Below are positions 35,348-44,752 of a stretch of DNA of 64,000 nt, in pieces. Each line of letters opens with the position of its first letter. Within the stretch, counting starts at the first letter, position 1. The position numbers and the translations under genes were made by a program. Origin of the DNA: DASRDR01 sp963749975 (GTDB lineage: Bacteria; Methylomirabilota; Methylomirabilia; Rokubacteriales; DASRDR01). The stretch lies in the NCBI GenBank assembly GCA_963749975.1, contig CAVVOZ010000001.1, forward strand, positions 124,001-188,000. Reading direction: 5' to 3'. The notes below the pieces were generated by a model that made no database searches, was not told the origin of the DNA, and saw only the letters and a program-made list of their open reading frames with translations.

Positions 35348-38100
35348 GGCGACCCGAACACCTCGATCTCGGCGATCGCCCAGGCGGGCGCGGGGGCGGC
35401 CGGCCGGATCCGGACGTAGCGCACGGTCGCCGGCGGGAACGTCACCGCCCATTCCGGCCGGCTGTTCCGCAAGAGCTCCGCGCCCGTCCAGAACAGCGGC
35501 CCCGCCCACGTCGTGGGCGCGAGCGGCTGCCACGCCTGCCCGTCCGCCGAGCCCGCCAGGACGAACTCCGCCGGCCCGCCCTCCCGCGAGCCCGGCACCA
35601 GCCGCAGCCCCGTCAGCCGCCGCGGCCGATCCAGCGCCAGCGTGAAGCTCACCGTCCCGTCCACCGGCCCCGCCGCCGTCCAGCGGGTCCGCGCATCCCC
35701 GTCGACCGCCCGCGGCGCCGTGGCGGCCCCCTCGCTCGCGCTCCCCTGCCACCCCTCCCGCGCCAGCGCCCGGCGGGGCGCCTCCGGCCCGAGCACGAGC
35801 AGCGGGTACGGCCCCGCCACGCCCTCCCGCGCGAGCACGCCCCGCGCGCTGAGCACGCGGCGCACCTCGGCGGCGTCAGCATCGGCGCCGAGCAGCACCG
35901 CCCGGCCCGGCCTGGGCAGGAAGCGCTCCAGGAGCGTCGGCGCCGGCACCGACCGCCCGTAGGAGTTCACCGCCGAGTTCGACTCGAGGGCCCCGAGGGA
36001 CTCGCGCGACTCGACGCGAACCCGGGCCGACAGCCAGTGGCTCGCGTAGACGAAGCGCACGCCCTCGCGGCGGAGCGCCGCGGCCAGCGCGCCGGCCTCG
36101 GGAGCGGACGTCGCGGGTGGCCCGGGCCCGTACACGAACAGCTCCCGGGCCGCCCACGCCTGGGGCCCTGACTGGTCCAGGGTGACGCGAAGGAACCGCG
36201 CCCGGACGGGGTCGAAGATCGCCTGGACTCGCCCGCGCCGGACCTTGAGGAACGCGTGCCGCTCGGACCAGAACAGCGGCCCCCAGTAGTGGGGGACCGA
36301 CACCGCCGTCTCCCAGCGAACGCCATCCGCGGACCACTCGACGTGGAACCCCGCCGGCACCTCCTGCCAGTCGATGGCCAGAAGATCCACGCGCGTCACG
36401 TCCGCCTCGCGACCCAGATCCACCGCGAGCCACTGCCCGGGCGCCTGACGATCCCCGATGCTCCAGCCCGTCCCCGCGTCCCGATCGACGAGCTGCCCCG
36501 CCTCGTGTCCCCGGTGGCTCGCCGTGACCGTCCACCCGGTCGGCGGGATCGCCACGAATCCCATCGGCCGAATCGGTCTCGCTTCGATCACCACGAAGCT
36601 CCCGACCGGGGTCTCGCGCAACCCGAGGGACAGGCCGCCCAGACTGGCCCGGAGCTCGGGAAGCCGGTCCGGAGTGGTCACGATCGGCGGCGCCGACTGG
36701 GCGTCCACGGCGTGCGCGTGCTGCACCACGGAGTCGGCCCAGATGTGGGCCGCGACGACACGCAGGCCGCTCAGGTACGTGAACTCGAAGGCCGCGATAC
36801 CCGAGTCCACGGCCCAGTACACGTGCCCGAGGCCCCGGGCCGTGAGCCATTCGGTCAGGGGACGCGTCGTCGCCTCGAGACCCGCCCAGCGCGGCGGCGT
36901 GTCCCGCTCGCGCCCCAGCGTCACCGCCCAGTTGGCCCCGAGCTGGAGCGCGAGCCATCCGGCCAGCGCACCAGCCCCGACCCAGCGCCGGCGAGTCCAG
37001 AGCCACCAGAGACACTCGCCCAGCCAGATCGGCAGGACGCTGAAGAGCGGCAGGAGGTAGTTCGGGCCGAGGGGGCGCTTGGTCAGCAGGACGAGCCCGA
37101 CGTTGGTCGCCACCAGCACCCAGAGAAGGCCGAGTCCCTGCCTCGGATCGCCACCCGTCCCCGCGAGCCATCGGAGCTCGACCCGATCCCGGACCGCGGC
37201 CCGCGCGACGGCGAGAGCGCCGAGCCCCGCCAGCACGACCCGCGCGCCGGCCGAGGGGATGAAGGCATCCGTGCCGGATCCCCCGACCACCTGGAGCACG
37301 ATGTCGCCGAAGAGCGCCGACGCCCGGGCTCCGATGGACTCGGTGGGAATCGAACCCGACCCGTGGAGCATCAACCGCGTCGACGGATACTGGAGGATCT
37401 CGTAGATCCAGTCCGGCAGTCCGCCCAGGGCGACGCCCAGCGGGAACAGCCAGAAGCGCGCCCGCCAGACCAGTCCCGTCCGCAGGGCGAGGATCCCGAA
37501 CGGCGCCCAGTAGACCACCACGAGCGGGTAGGTCCACCAGCCGATCCCGGCCAGGAGGCCCAGCACCAGCAGCGGCCCCGCCTGCCCGGGACGCCGGAAG
37601 ACGACCGCGTGCGTGCCCAGCAGGATGAGGTTCCCGATGAGGAGCGTCAGCGGCGGGTTCAGCGCGCCGTTGATCCCCCAGCGGGCCAGCAGCAAAGGGG
37701 GCACGGCCAGCACGGCAAACGCGAAAAGCGCCGCGCCCGGCGCCAGGAGCCGCCGCGCGACGAGGAAGCCGGTCCACGCGACCCCGAGGCCAACGGCGTA
37801 GCAGAAGAGATCCAGCGCGGTCGTCGAGAGACCGGCCACCGCGAACCACGCGGCCATGGGATAGGCCGCCGTGGCCCCGACGTATTCGACCCCGACGTGA
37901 TGGACCGGGAAGGTCCCGCCGAGGATCTGCGTCGCGGGGATCGCGACGTTCACCTCGTCCGCGTGCGGCCAGGCGAGGGGGCTCCAGAAGCGGAGCACCC
38001 GGACTCCCGCGGCGAGGGCCAGCACCAGGACGACGGCCGGCCACTCGCGCGCCCACGCCCCGGCGGCCGGCGCGCCAGGCGGACGACCGCTCCGGGTCAC
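35344..38100 (-). CDS. GT39-like membrane glycosyltransferase with two discoidin-like domains
   Basis: This intact 918-residue protein is the reference copy for the tandem paralogue below it. The first helix is followed by WPHADEVNVAIPATQILGG with the Asp-Glu loop of GT39-type GT-C enzymes, HHVGVEYVGATAAYPMAAWF and several more helices to about residue 400. From about residue 520 come two discoidin-like modules (GTGWSIGDRQ, WLAVDLGRE; DARTRWTAAGP, VSFTLALDRP). The protein ends AWAIAEIEVFGSP, a canonical last discoidin strand. The start is GTG at 38100, six bases after a TATAGT box that has a TTGACG 16 bases further up. It probably transfers a polyprenyl-linked sugar outside the cytoplasm. Confidence 0.87.
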   Translation of the reverse strand: MTRSGRPPGAPAAGAWAREWPAVVLVLALAAGVRVLRFWSPLAWPHADEVNVAIPATQILGGTFPVHHVGVEYVGATAAYPMAAWFAVAGLSTTALDLFCYAVGLGVAWTGFLVARRLLAPGAALFAFAVLAVPPLLLARWGINGALNPPLTLLIGNLILLGTHAVVFRRPGQAGPLLVLGLLAGIGWWTYPLVVVYWAPFGILALRTGLVWRARFWLFPLGVALGGLPDWIYEILQYPSTRLMLHGSGSIPTESIGARASALFGDIVLQVVGGSGTDAFIPSAGARVVLAGLGALAVARAAVRDRVELRWLAGTGGDPRQGLGLLWVLVATNVGLVLLTKRPLGPNYLLPLFSVLPIWLGECLWWLWTRRRWVGAGALAGWLALQLGANWAVTLGRERDTPPRWAGLEATTRPLTEWLTARGLGHVYWAVDSGIAAFEFTYLSGLRVVAAHIWADSVVQHAHAVDAQSAPPIVTTPDRLPELRASLGGLSLGLRETPVGSFVVIEARPIRPMGFVAIPPTGWTVTASHRGHEAGQLVDRDAGTGWSIGDRQAPGQWLAVDLGREADVTRVDLLAIDWQEVPAGFHVEWSADGVRWETAVSVPHYWGPLFWSERHAFLKVRRGRVQAIFDPVRARFLRVTLDQSGPQAWAARELFVYGPGPPATSAPEAGALAAALRREGVRFVYASHWLSARVRVESRESLGALESNSAVNSYGRSVPAPTLLERFLPRPGRAVLLGADADAAEVRRVLSARGVLAREGVAGPYPLLVLGPEAPRRALAREGWQGSASEGAATAPRAVDGDARTRWTAAGPVDGTVSFTLALDRPRRLTGLRLVPGSREGGPAEFVLAGSADGQAWQPLAPTTWAGPLFWTGAELLRNSRPEWAVTFPPATVRYVRIRPAAPAPAWAIAEIEVFGSP
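35365..36093. repeat. Near-identical repeat copy B (3' end of tandem GT39 paralogue)
   Basis: This is the partner of 32611-33339. Further identical patches occur in the two genes at about 33459-33540/36213-36293 and about 33656-33815/36409-36568, separated by clearly diverged stretches. The identity is therefore a mosaic rather than a uniform duplicate. Confidence 0.85.
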
Positions 38101-38106
38101 GCGGCC

Positions 38107-38134
38107 ACTATAGAACGGGTCGCCGCAACGTCAA
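38107..38134 (-). promoter_or_regulatory. Promoter for the tandem GT39 genes (TTGACG-16-TATAGT), minus strand
   Basis: On the minus strand TTGACG (38134-38129) and TATAGT (38112-38107) are 16 bases apart. The -10 ends six bases before the GTG at 38100, so the transcript would begin at about the start codon. Confidence 0.6.
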
Positions 38135-38150
38135 CGCGACGCGGTTCGCC

Positions 38151-38159
38151 TGCTATAAT
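38151..38159 (+). promoter_or_regulatory. Extended -10 element (TGC-TATAAT)
   Basis: A perfect TATAAT at 38154-38159 preceded by TGC ends eight bases before the GTG at 38168. It is back to back with the minus-strand promoter in the 67-base divergent gap. Confidence 0.65.
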
Positions 38160-38167
38160 GCCCGGCG

Positions 38168-39610
38168 GTGGGACACAGCCCCTCCACGCGCCTGTCCGTC
38201 GTCATCCCCGTCTACAACGAGCGTCTCACGCTCCCCGAGATCCTGGAGCGCGTCCAGGCGGTCACAATCCCCAAGGAGATCGTCATCGTCGACGATTGCT
38301 CCACGGACGGTACGCGGGACTACCTCCGCCGGCTCGAGGCCGAGCTCGCGGAGGCGCGGCGCCTCGGGACTGCCGACGAGAAGAACGAGATCCGGATCTA
38401 CTACCAGGAGCCCAACCAGGGGAAGGGTGCCGCCCTCCGGCGCGGCTTCGCGGAGGCGACCGGGGACATCGTGCTGGTCCAGGACGCGGATCTCGAGTAC
38501 GACCCCCGCGACTATCCGAAGCTCCTGGCGCCGATCCTCGAGGGCAAGGCGGACGTCGTCTACGGCTCGCGCTTCACGGGCACCCCCCGCCGCGTCCTGT
38601 ACTTCTGGCATCACATCGCGAACAAGCTCCTCACGCTCTTCTCCAACATGGTCACGAACCTGAACCTCACGGACATGGAGACGGGCTACAAGGTCTTCCG
38701 CGCCGACATCATCAAGAGCATCCCCATCCGGTCGAGCCGCTTCGGCGTGGAACCGGAGCTCACCGCCAAGCTTGCCAAGGTGCACGCCCGGATCTACGAG
38801 GTGCCGATCTCGTACGCCGGACGAGCCTACTGGGAAGGCAAGAAGATCCGCTGGACGGACGGGGTCGTGGCCCTCTGGACGATCCTTCGCTACGCGTTCG
38901 TCGACGACCAGGACAACGCGGATCCCGGCTACAAGACCCTCCTGCGTCTGGCCAGGGCTGAGCGGTACAACCGATGGATGCTCCAGCAACTGGCCCCCTG
39001 GCTGGGGCAGCGCGTCCTCGAGGTCGGGTCCGGAATCGGGAGCTTCACGCGCTACCTGGTGGGGCGCGACCTCATCGTCGCGACCGAGCTCAATCCGCGC
39101 TACCTGCGCATTCTCGGAAACACCTTCGACCGGCACACGCGCGTGGAGGTGATGCCGCTCGACCTCACGGACTTCGATCCGGCGCCGCTCGCCGCGTGGA
39201 ACCTGGACACGATCCTCTGCCTCAACGTCCTCGAGCACGTCGAGGACGATCGCGAAGCGCTCCGCCGCCTGCACGCGTCGCTGGCACCGGGAGGACGCCT
39301 CCTGCTCGTGGTCCCGGCCCACCAGTGGCTCTACGGGGCGATCGACCGCGCGATCGATCACCACCGTCGGTACGAGCGGCCAGGGCTCGTCGCGAAGCTC
39401 GAGGAAGCCGGCTTCCACGTCGAGTCCACGCAGTTCTTCAACCGCCTGGGCGTCGTCGGCTGGTACCTGAACAGCGTGATCCTGCGACGCACCCGGGTCC
39501 CGAGCATCCAGCTCCACCTCCAGAACCTCCTGGTCCCGCTCCTCCGGGCCGAGGCGGCCCTCCCCCTGCCATTCGGGCTGTCCCTCGTCGCCGTGGCCCG
39601 CCGGACCTGA
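38168..39610 (+). CDS. Fusion of GT2 polyprenyl-phosphate sugar synthase and SAM-dependent methyltransferase
   Basis: In this 480-residue protein, residues 1 to about 245 form a DPM1-like GT2 domain: LSVVIPVYNERLTLPEIL, VDDCSTDGTRDYL, VQDADLEYDPRDY and TDMETGYKVFRADI. From about residue 255 a class I methyltransferase follows, with motif I VLEVGSGIGSFTR, LNVLEHVEDDREALRRLH and APGGRLLLVVPAHQWLYGAI. The GT2 half should load a sugar onto polyprenyl phosphate. The methyltransferase half may methylate the sugar or a later intermediate. Joining them in one chain suggests a shared or channelled substrate. The GTG start at 38168 follows a perfect TATAAT by eight bases. Confidence 0.87.
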   Translation: MGHSPSTRLSVVIPVYNERLTLPEILERVQAVTIPKEIVIVDDCSTDGTRDYLRRLEAELAEARRLGTADEKNEIRIYYQEPNQGKGAALRRGFAEATGDIVLVQDADLEYDPRDYPKLLAPILEGKADVVYGSRFTGTPRRVLYFWHHIANKLLTLFSNMVTNLNLTDMETGYKVFRADIIKSIPIRSSRFGVEPELTAKLAKVHARIYEVPISYAGRAYWEGKKIRWTDGVVALWTILRYAFVDDQDNADPGYKTLLRLARAERYNRWMLQQLAPWLGQRVLEVGSGIGSFTRYLVGRDLIVATELNPRYLRILGNTFDRHTRVEVMPLDLTDFDPAPLAAWNLDTILCLNVLEHVEDDREALRRLHASLAPGGRLLLVVPAHQWLYGAIDRAIDHHRRYERPGLVAKLEEAGFHVESTQFFNRLGVVGWYLNSVILRRTRVPSIQLHLQNLLVPLLRAEAALPLPFGLSLVAVARRT

Positions 39611-39665
39611 GCCGGTCCGGGGCGGGCTGAGGGCCCCGGGGCCGTCGGTTGCCCCCCCTGGGGAG

Positions 39666-39683
39666 CGGGGGTATACTCCCCCG
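39666..39683 (+). promoter_or_regulatory. -10 hexamer TATACT inside a perfect inverted repeat
   Basis: CGGGGG (39666-39671) and CCCCCG (39678-39683) pair perfectly around TATACT (39672-39677). The -10 box ends nine bases before the GTG at 39687. The symmetry could be an operator overlapping the promoter. Confidence 0.45.
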
Positions 39684-39686
39684 GTT

Positions 39687-39782
39687 GTGATGCGCTCGGA
39701 GGCCCAGGGACAGGGGGGCTCGCGACGGCGCCCGCCCGGAGGGCGTCCCGGGGTGACGGTCTACCTGCGTCCCGCGCGGTGA
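39687..39782 (+). CDS. Possible 31-residue leader ORF before the flippase-like gene
   Basis: GTG at 39687, directly followed by ATG at 39690, opens a short frame. It is Arg/Gly/Pro-rich and ends VTVYLRPAR with TGA at 39780-39782, three bases before the flippase-like ATG. The TATACT box lies nine bases upstream. No homologue is recognised. It may be a translated leader rather than a functional protein. Confidence 0.35.
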   Translation: MMRSEAQGQGGSRRRPPGGRPGVTVYLRPAR

Positions 39783-39785
39783 GCG

Positions 39786-40760
39786 ATGCGTGGCAAGGTC
39801 TGGCTCGGCGTGGCCGTCAGCGCGGTGCTCCTGTGGGTGGCCGTCCGGGGGGTCAGCCTGGACGAGGTCCTCCAGCAGCTCCGCCAGGTGCGCCCCGTCT
39901 GGCTGGTCCCGGTGATCGTGTCGATCTTCCTCCGGTTCTGGCTGACCGCCGTCCGCTGGCAAGTGCTCGTCCGGCCGGTGAAGCGGGTCGGCATCCACCG
40001 CCTCTTCGCCATCACGATGATCGGCTTCATGGCCAACAACGTCCTCCCCGCCCGGCTGGGGGAGTTCGTGCGCGCCTACGCCCTCGGCCGATCGGAGGCG
40101 ATTCCGCCCTCCCTGGCGTTCGCGACGATCGTGATCGAGCGGATCTTCGACGGCTTCACGCTCCTCCTGTTCCTGGTAGGGGGGCTGTCGTTCCTCCAGC
40201 CGAGCCGGACGCTCCTCTGGGCGGCCGCGCTGACGTGCGCGCTCTACCTGGGAATCCTCGGCGGCCTGGTCGCTCTCCGCACGGGGCGGGGACTCGGCCT
40301 CTTGTACTGGGCGCTCGGGCGCTTGCCCGACCGGCTGGGCGCCCCGGCCCGGCGCCTGCTCGAGTCATTTCGCGCCGGGCTCCACGTGCTGAGTGATGTC
40401 CGGGCTCTCCTGCTCACGGCGCTCCTGTCCATCGTGATCTGGGTCGTCAACGCCGCGGGCGTCGAGGCCATGTTCCGCGCCTTCGCGCTCGACTTGCCGC
40501 CCTACGCCTCGTTCCTCCTGCTGGGGGTGATCGCGGTCGCCCTCGTGCTGCCGTCGGCGCCGGGGTACATCGGTCCGTTCCAGGCGGGCACCGTCCAGGG
40601 CCTTGCCCTGATGGGCGTCGCCCGCGACACGGCCCTCTCGCTGTCGATCGTCTACCACCTGGCGAACTACATCCCGATCACCCTCGTGGGTCTCGCCTAC
40701 CTGAGCGCCCTCAACCTCACCCTGGGCGAGCTCCGGGCGGCCGGCGGCAAGAGCGCATGA
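39786..40760 (+). CDS. Flippase-like membrane protein, LPG-synthase transmembrane (UPF0104) family
   Basis: This 324-residue polytopic protein carries the family pattern FMANNVLPARLGEFVRAY near residue 80 (the NxxLPxRxGExxR motif) and a later APGYIGPFQAGTVQGLALMG (PGxxGxxE-like, with Gln in place of Glu). It has no cytoplasmic aminoacyl-transferase domain. It is related to the genes at 17553 and 19466 but carries the more canonical motif. It is followed with a four-base overlap (ATGA) by an ArnC-like GT2 gene, so one may make a polyprenyl-phosphate sugar and the other move it. The start is ATG at 39786. Confidence 0.87.
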   Translation: MRGKVWLGVAVSAVLLWVAVRGVSLDEVLQQLRQVRPVWLVPVIVSIFLRFWLTAVRWQVLVRPVKRVGIHRLFAITMIGFMANNVLPARLGEFVRAYALGRSEAIPPSLAFATIVIERIFDGFTLLLFLVGGLSFLQPSRTLLWAAALTCALYLGILGGLVALRTGRGLGLLYWALGRLPDRLGAPARRLLESFRAGLHVLSDVRALLLTALLSIVIWVVNAAGVEAMFRAFALDLPPYASFLLLGVIAVALVLPSAPGYIGPFQAGTVQGLALMGVARDTALSLSIVYHLANYIPITLVGLAYLSALNLTLGELRAAGGKSA

Positions 40761-41716
40761 GCGGTCTCGCGTTCTCCGTCGTCATCCCCGTCTACAACGA
40801 GGAGGACAACGTCCGCCCCCTCCTCGTGAGCCTCAGGGACGTCATGGAGAGCCTGGGGCAGCCGTACGAGCTGATCGTCGTCGACGACGGATCGACGGAC
40901 GCGACGCGCCCGCGCCTCCGCGACCTCACGGTCGAGCTGCGGGCGCTCCGCGTCGTGCAGCTTCGCTCGAACTTCGGCCAGACGGCCGCGCTGGCGGCCG
41001 GCTTCGACCTGGCCCGCGGCGCGCTCATCATCACCCTCGACGGGGACGGCCAGAACGACCCGGCGGACATCCCGAGGCTGGTCGACAAGCTCAAGGAAGG
41101 GTACGACGTCGTGAGCGGCTGGCGCCACGACCGGCAGGATCCGTTCTGGTCGCGGCGGCTCCCCTCGCGGGTCGCCAACGCCCTGATCTCGTGGATCACC
41201 GGGGTTCGCCTCCACGACTACGGGTGCGCCCTCAAGGTCTACCGCCGCGAGATCCTCCAGGACGTGGCCCTGTACGGGGAGATGCACCGCTTTCTGCCCG
41301 CCCTGTGCCGCTGGGTGGGCGCCACCGTCGGCGAGCTGCCGGTCAGCCACTGGCCGCGGCGCCGGGGGGTGTCGAAGTACGGCCTGGGGCGCATGGTACG
41401 TGTCTTGCTAGATCTCCTGACGGTCAAGTTCCTCATGAGCTACTGGACCCGCCCGATCCAGATCTTCGGCCTCCTCGGCCTGGTGCTGGGGGGACTGGGC
41501 ATCGGGCTGGGCGCCGTCCTCTCGTACCAGAAGATCTTCCACGCGATGGCCCTGGCCAACCGCCCGCTCCTCCTGCTCGCCGTGCTCCTCGTCCTCGTCG
41601 GCTTCCAGTTCGTGTCGATCGGACTCCTGGGCGAGATGCTCGTCCGCACCTATCACGAGTCCCAGCGGAAGCCTGTGTACACGGTTCGTGAGATCATTTC
41701 TGGAGGCACATCATGA
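40757..41716 (+). CDS. Glycosyltransferase family 2 with two C-terminal helices, ArnC/GtrB-like
   Basis: This 319-residue protein has a GT-A domain with FSVVIPVYNEEDNVRPLL, VDDGSTDATR, TLDGDGQNDP (metal-binding) and HDYGCALKVYRR. Two hydrophobic segments follow near the C-terminus (FGLLGLVLGGLGIGLG and LLLLAVLLVLVGFQFVSIG). This is the organisation of ArnC, GtrB and related polyprenyl-phosphate sugar synthases, which form membrane oligomers. It overlaps the flippase-like gene by four bases. Its own stop overlaps the next lipoprotein start (ATGA at 41713), so three proteins may be co-translated. Confidence 0.9.
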   Translation: MSGLAFSVVIPVYNEEDNVRPLLVSLRDVMESLGQPYELIVVDDGSTDATRPRLRDLTVELRALRVVQLRSNFGQTAALAAGFDLARGALIITLDGDGQNDPADIPRLVDKLKEGYDVVSGWRHDRQDPFWSRRLPSRVANALISWITGVRLHDYGCALKVYRREILQDVALYGEMHRFLPALCRWVGATVGELPVSHWPRRRGVSKYGLGRMVRVLLDLLTVKFLMSYWTRPIQIFGLLGLVLGGLGIGLGAVLSYQKIFHAMALANRPLLLLAVLLVLVGFQFVSIGLLGEMLVRTYHESQRKPVYTVREIISGGTS

Positions 41717-42479
41717 TCCGCAGCTCCCGTCTCGTCCGCGACGTCTGTCTTGCACTCGCCCTCCTCGCCGCCGCCGGCTGCGGGGGGGGCAAGAGCAGCT
41801 CGACGAGCTCCTCGTCGCAGGCTCGCGTCCGACTTCGACTTCGGGAACAACGATCCCCGGAAGGCGACGGCGTTCGGCGACAGCATCACGTACGGCTTCC
41901 TCGACCAGCAGCGCCGGGGCTTCCGCCTCACCACCAGCAACAACTACCCGAGCCATCCTCCAGGGAAAGCTCCAGAGCCTCGATCCCGCGTGGCGCGTGA
42001 TCAACCGCGGCGTGGGCGGGGAACACTCGGGCGAAGGCGCCGCGCGACTGCCCTCCATTCTCCGGCTCGATCGAGCCCGGCTTCGTCCTCATCCTGGAAG
42101 GCACCAACGACGCCCACCAGTGCATGGACAGCATCGCCCTCATCAACAACCTCCGGAGCATGGTGCAGGCCGCGATCGCCAACAAGACGATCCCGATCAT
42201 CGGGACCATCCCGCCGAGCTTCCGGAACAACCCCTGCGCCGACGACATCATCGACCGAGGTCAACATCAACATCCACGCCCTCGCGTCGGCCGAGCAACA
42301 TCGTGGTGGCGGAGATCTTCAACGGCATGAACCAGCGCGAGCTCTTCGGCATCTCCCCCGACCGGGATCCGATCCACCCGAACGAGCAGGGCTATCGGGT
42401 GATGGCGGACATCTGGTACACGGCGATGCTGCAGGCGATCCCTGGCGGGGTCACCGCCGCCCTGCGTCGCCGGAACTGA
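41713..42479 (+). CDS. SGNH/GDSL-hydrolase lipoprotein (frame interrupted five times)
   Basis: A lipoprotein signal (CLALALLAAAGC lipobox) opens at ATG 41713, with GGAGG upstream. The SGNH blocks then appear in successive frames: FGDSITYGF (block I), INRGVGGEHSGEG (block II), LILEGTND (block III) and DPIHPNEQGYRVM (block V, Asp and His of the triad). Frame changes fall near 41815, 41950, 42060, 42260 and 42295, all in the same sense. Removing five bases gives 254 codons with all blocks in register. The mature enzyme would be a lipid-anchored esterase or deacylase, possibly removing O-acetyl groups from the glycan. Whether the gene is truly broken or the sequence carries insertions cannot be decided here. 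Confidence 0.75.
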
Positions 42480-42505
42480 GAAGCGACGGCAGGGAGCCGG
42501 CCGCC

Positions 42506-42727
42506 GTGCTCGAGCGGGTCGCCCTGGCCGAGATCCAGGCGGTCTTCGGCGTGACCGACGCCCTCGGCATCTCTCGCGAGGCGCTCGTCATCCCGCTCTC
42601 TCCCGGGCGGCCGGGGCGGGTGCGCCGCCTGCCGAGCGGCAAGCTCGAGATCGTCCTCGACGCCGATGTGCCGCTCGCCGAGTGGCTCGAGGGCCTGCCG
42701 AACCTCATCCGCGCCGCCGGGGCGTGA
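42506..42727 (+). CDS. Small protein of unknown function (73 residues)
   Basis: GTG at 42506 opens a 73-codon frame with AGGGAG ten bases upstream, 26 bases after the SGNH gene. The sequence is acidic and evenly mixed (LERVALAEIQAVFGVTDALG, then LPSGKLEIVLDADVPLAEW), with no membrane segment or cysteine. The composition is that of a folded protein, not an antisense shadow. I do not recognise the family. Confidence 0.55.
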   Translation: MLERVALAEIQAVFGVTDALGISREALVIPLSPGRPGRVRRLPSGKLEIVLDADVPLAEWLEGLPNLIRAAGA

Positions 42728-42781
42728 TACCCTGACCGCGGCCACACGACGCAGCGAGGCCTTGACCTCCGGGAGGCGACC

Positions 42782-44129
<1,348 letters not shown>

Positions 44130-44148
44130 CCGGCTCGGCGGACCGGCC

Positions 44149-44706
44149 GTGACGTGCCCGAAGTGCCGGACGGCGGTCCCGGACCAGAGCGTCTTCTGCA
44201 TGGCGTGCGGGGCGCGGGTCGCCCCGAGCCTCACTCCCCGCGACGGCAACGGGGCGGGCGCGGCGCCAGCACCGGCCGCCGCCGCCGCGCCTGATGCGGT
44301 CCCGCCGGGCACCAAGCAGGCTTACGCGCTGTCCTTCAGCCCGCTGGTCGACGAGCGGCTCCGCTACCGCGTCGCCCGCTGGGTCGTCGAGCGGGCGCCC
44401 GCTCACGGCCTGACCGAGGTCCAGGAGGATCTCGAGCACGGCACGTTCGTCACCTTCCTGGCGCTCACCGCGGACGAGGCGGAAGCGGCGCGCCAGGGCA
44501 TCCACGGGCTCGGGGTCGCGCCGCCGCTGCTCCGCCTCGCTCCCGCGACGACGGCCCAGATGCTCCTGCCCGAGCGGGCGCGGCCGAAGGCACAGGGGAA
44601 GCGCTCGGTCGGCCTGGGCGACTGGCGCACGCTCGTCGCCGCAGCCGTGGGGCTCCTCGTCTTCGGCCTGGTGGTGGTGCGTCTGATCGGGGGCCGAGGG
44701 TTCTGA
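44149..44706 (+). CDS. Zinc-ribbon membrane-anchored protein of unknown function
   Basis: In this 185-residue protein the N-terminus has CPKC and CMAC pairs (residues about 3-21), a zinc-ribbon, followed by an Ala/Pro-rich linker. A middle domain (LSFSPLVDERLRYRVARWVV, GTFVTFLALTADEAE) and a single C-terminal helix (LVAAAVGLLVFGLVVVRLIG) complete it. It would sit in the membrane with the ribbon in the cytoplasm. The start is GTG at 44149, 19 bases after the aminotransferase. The family is not recognised. Confidence 0.75.
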   Translation: MTCPKCRTAVPDQSVFCMACGARVAPSLTPRDGNGAGAAPAPAAAAAPDAVPPGTKQAYALSFSPLVDERLRYRVARWVVERAPAHGLTEVQEDLEHGTFVTFLALTADEAEAARQGIHGLGVAPPLLRLAPATTAQMLLPERARPKAQGKRSVGLGDWRTLVAAAVGLLVFGLVVVRLIGGRGF

Positions 44707-44752
44707 ACCGTCCAGGCCAGCTCCGGCGCCGGCCGATCTCGAGGGGGACGAC

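Noticed and set aside
35348..35752. Upstream continuation of the 32596-35347 gene frame
   Set aside because: The upstream stretch lies in the wrong frame over the end of the 35344-38100 gene. The TTGA overlap gives a natural start at 35347.
37337..37362. Minus-strand T-loop-like sequence (GGGTTCGATTCCC)
   Set aside because: It falls inside the intact 35344-38100 coding sequence, its flanks do not form a 5-base T-stem, and no acceptor or anticodon arm surrounds it. It is a chance resemblance.
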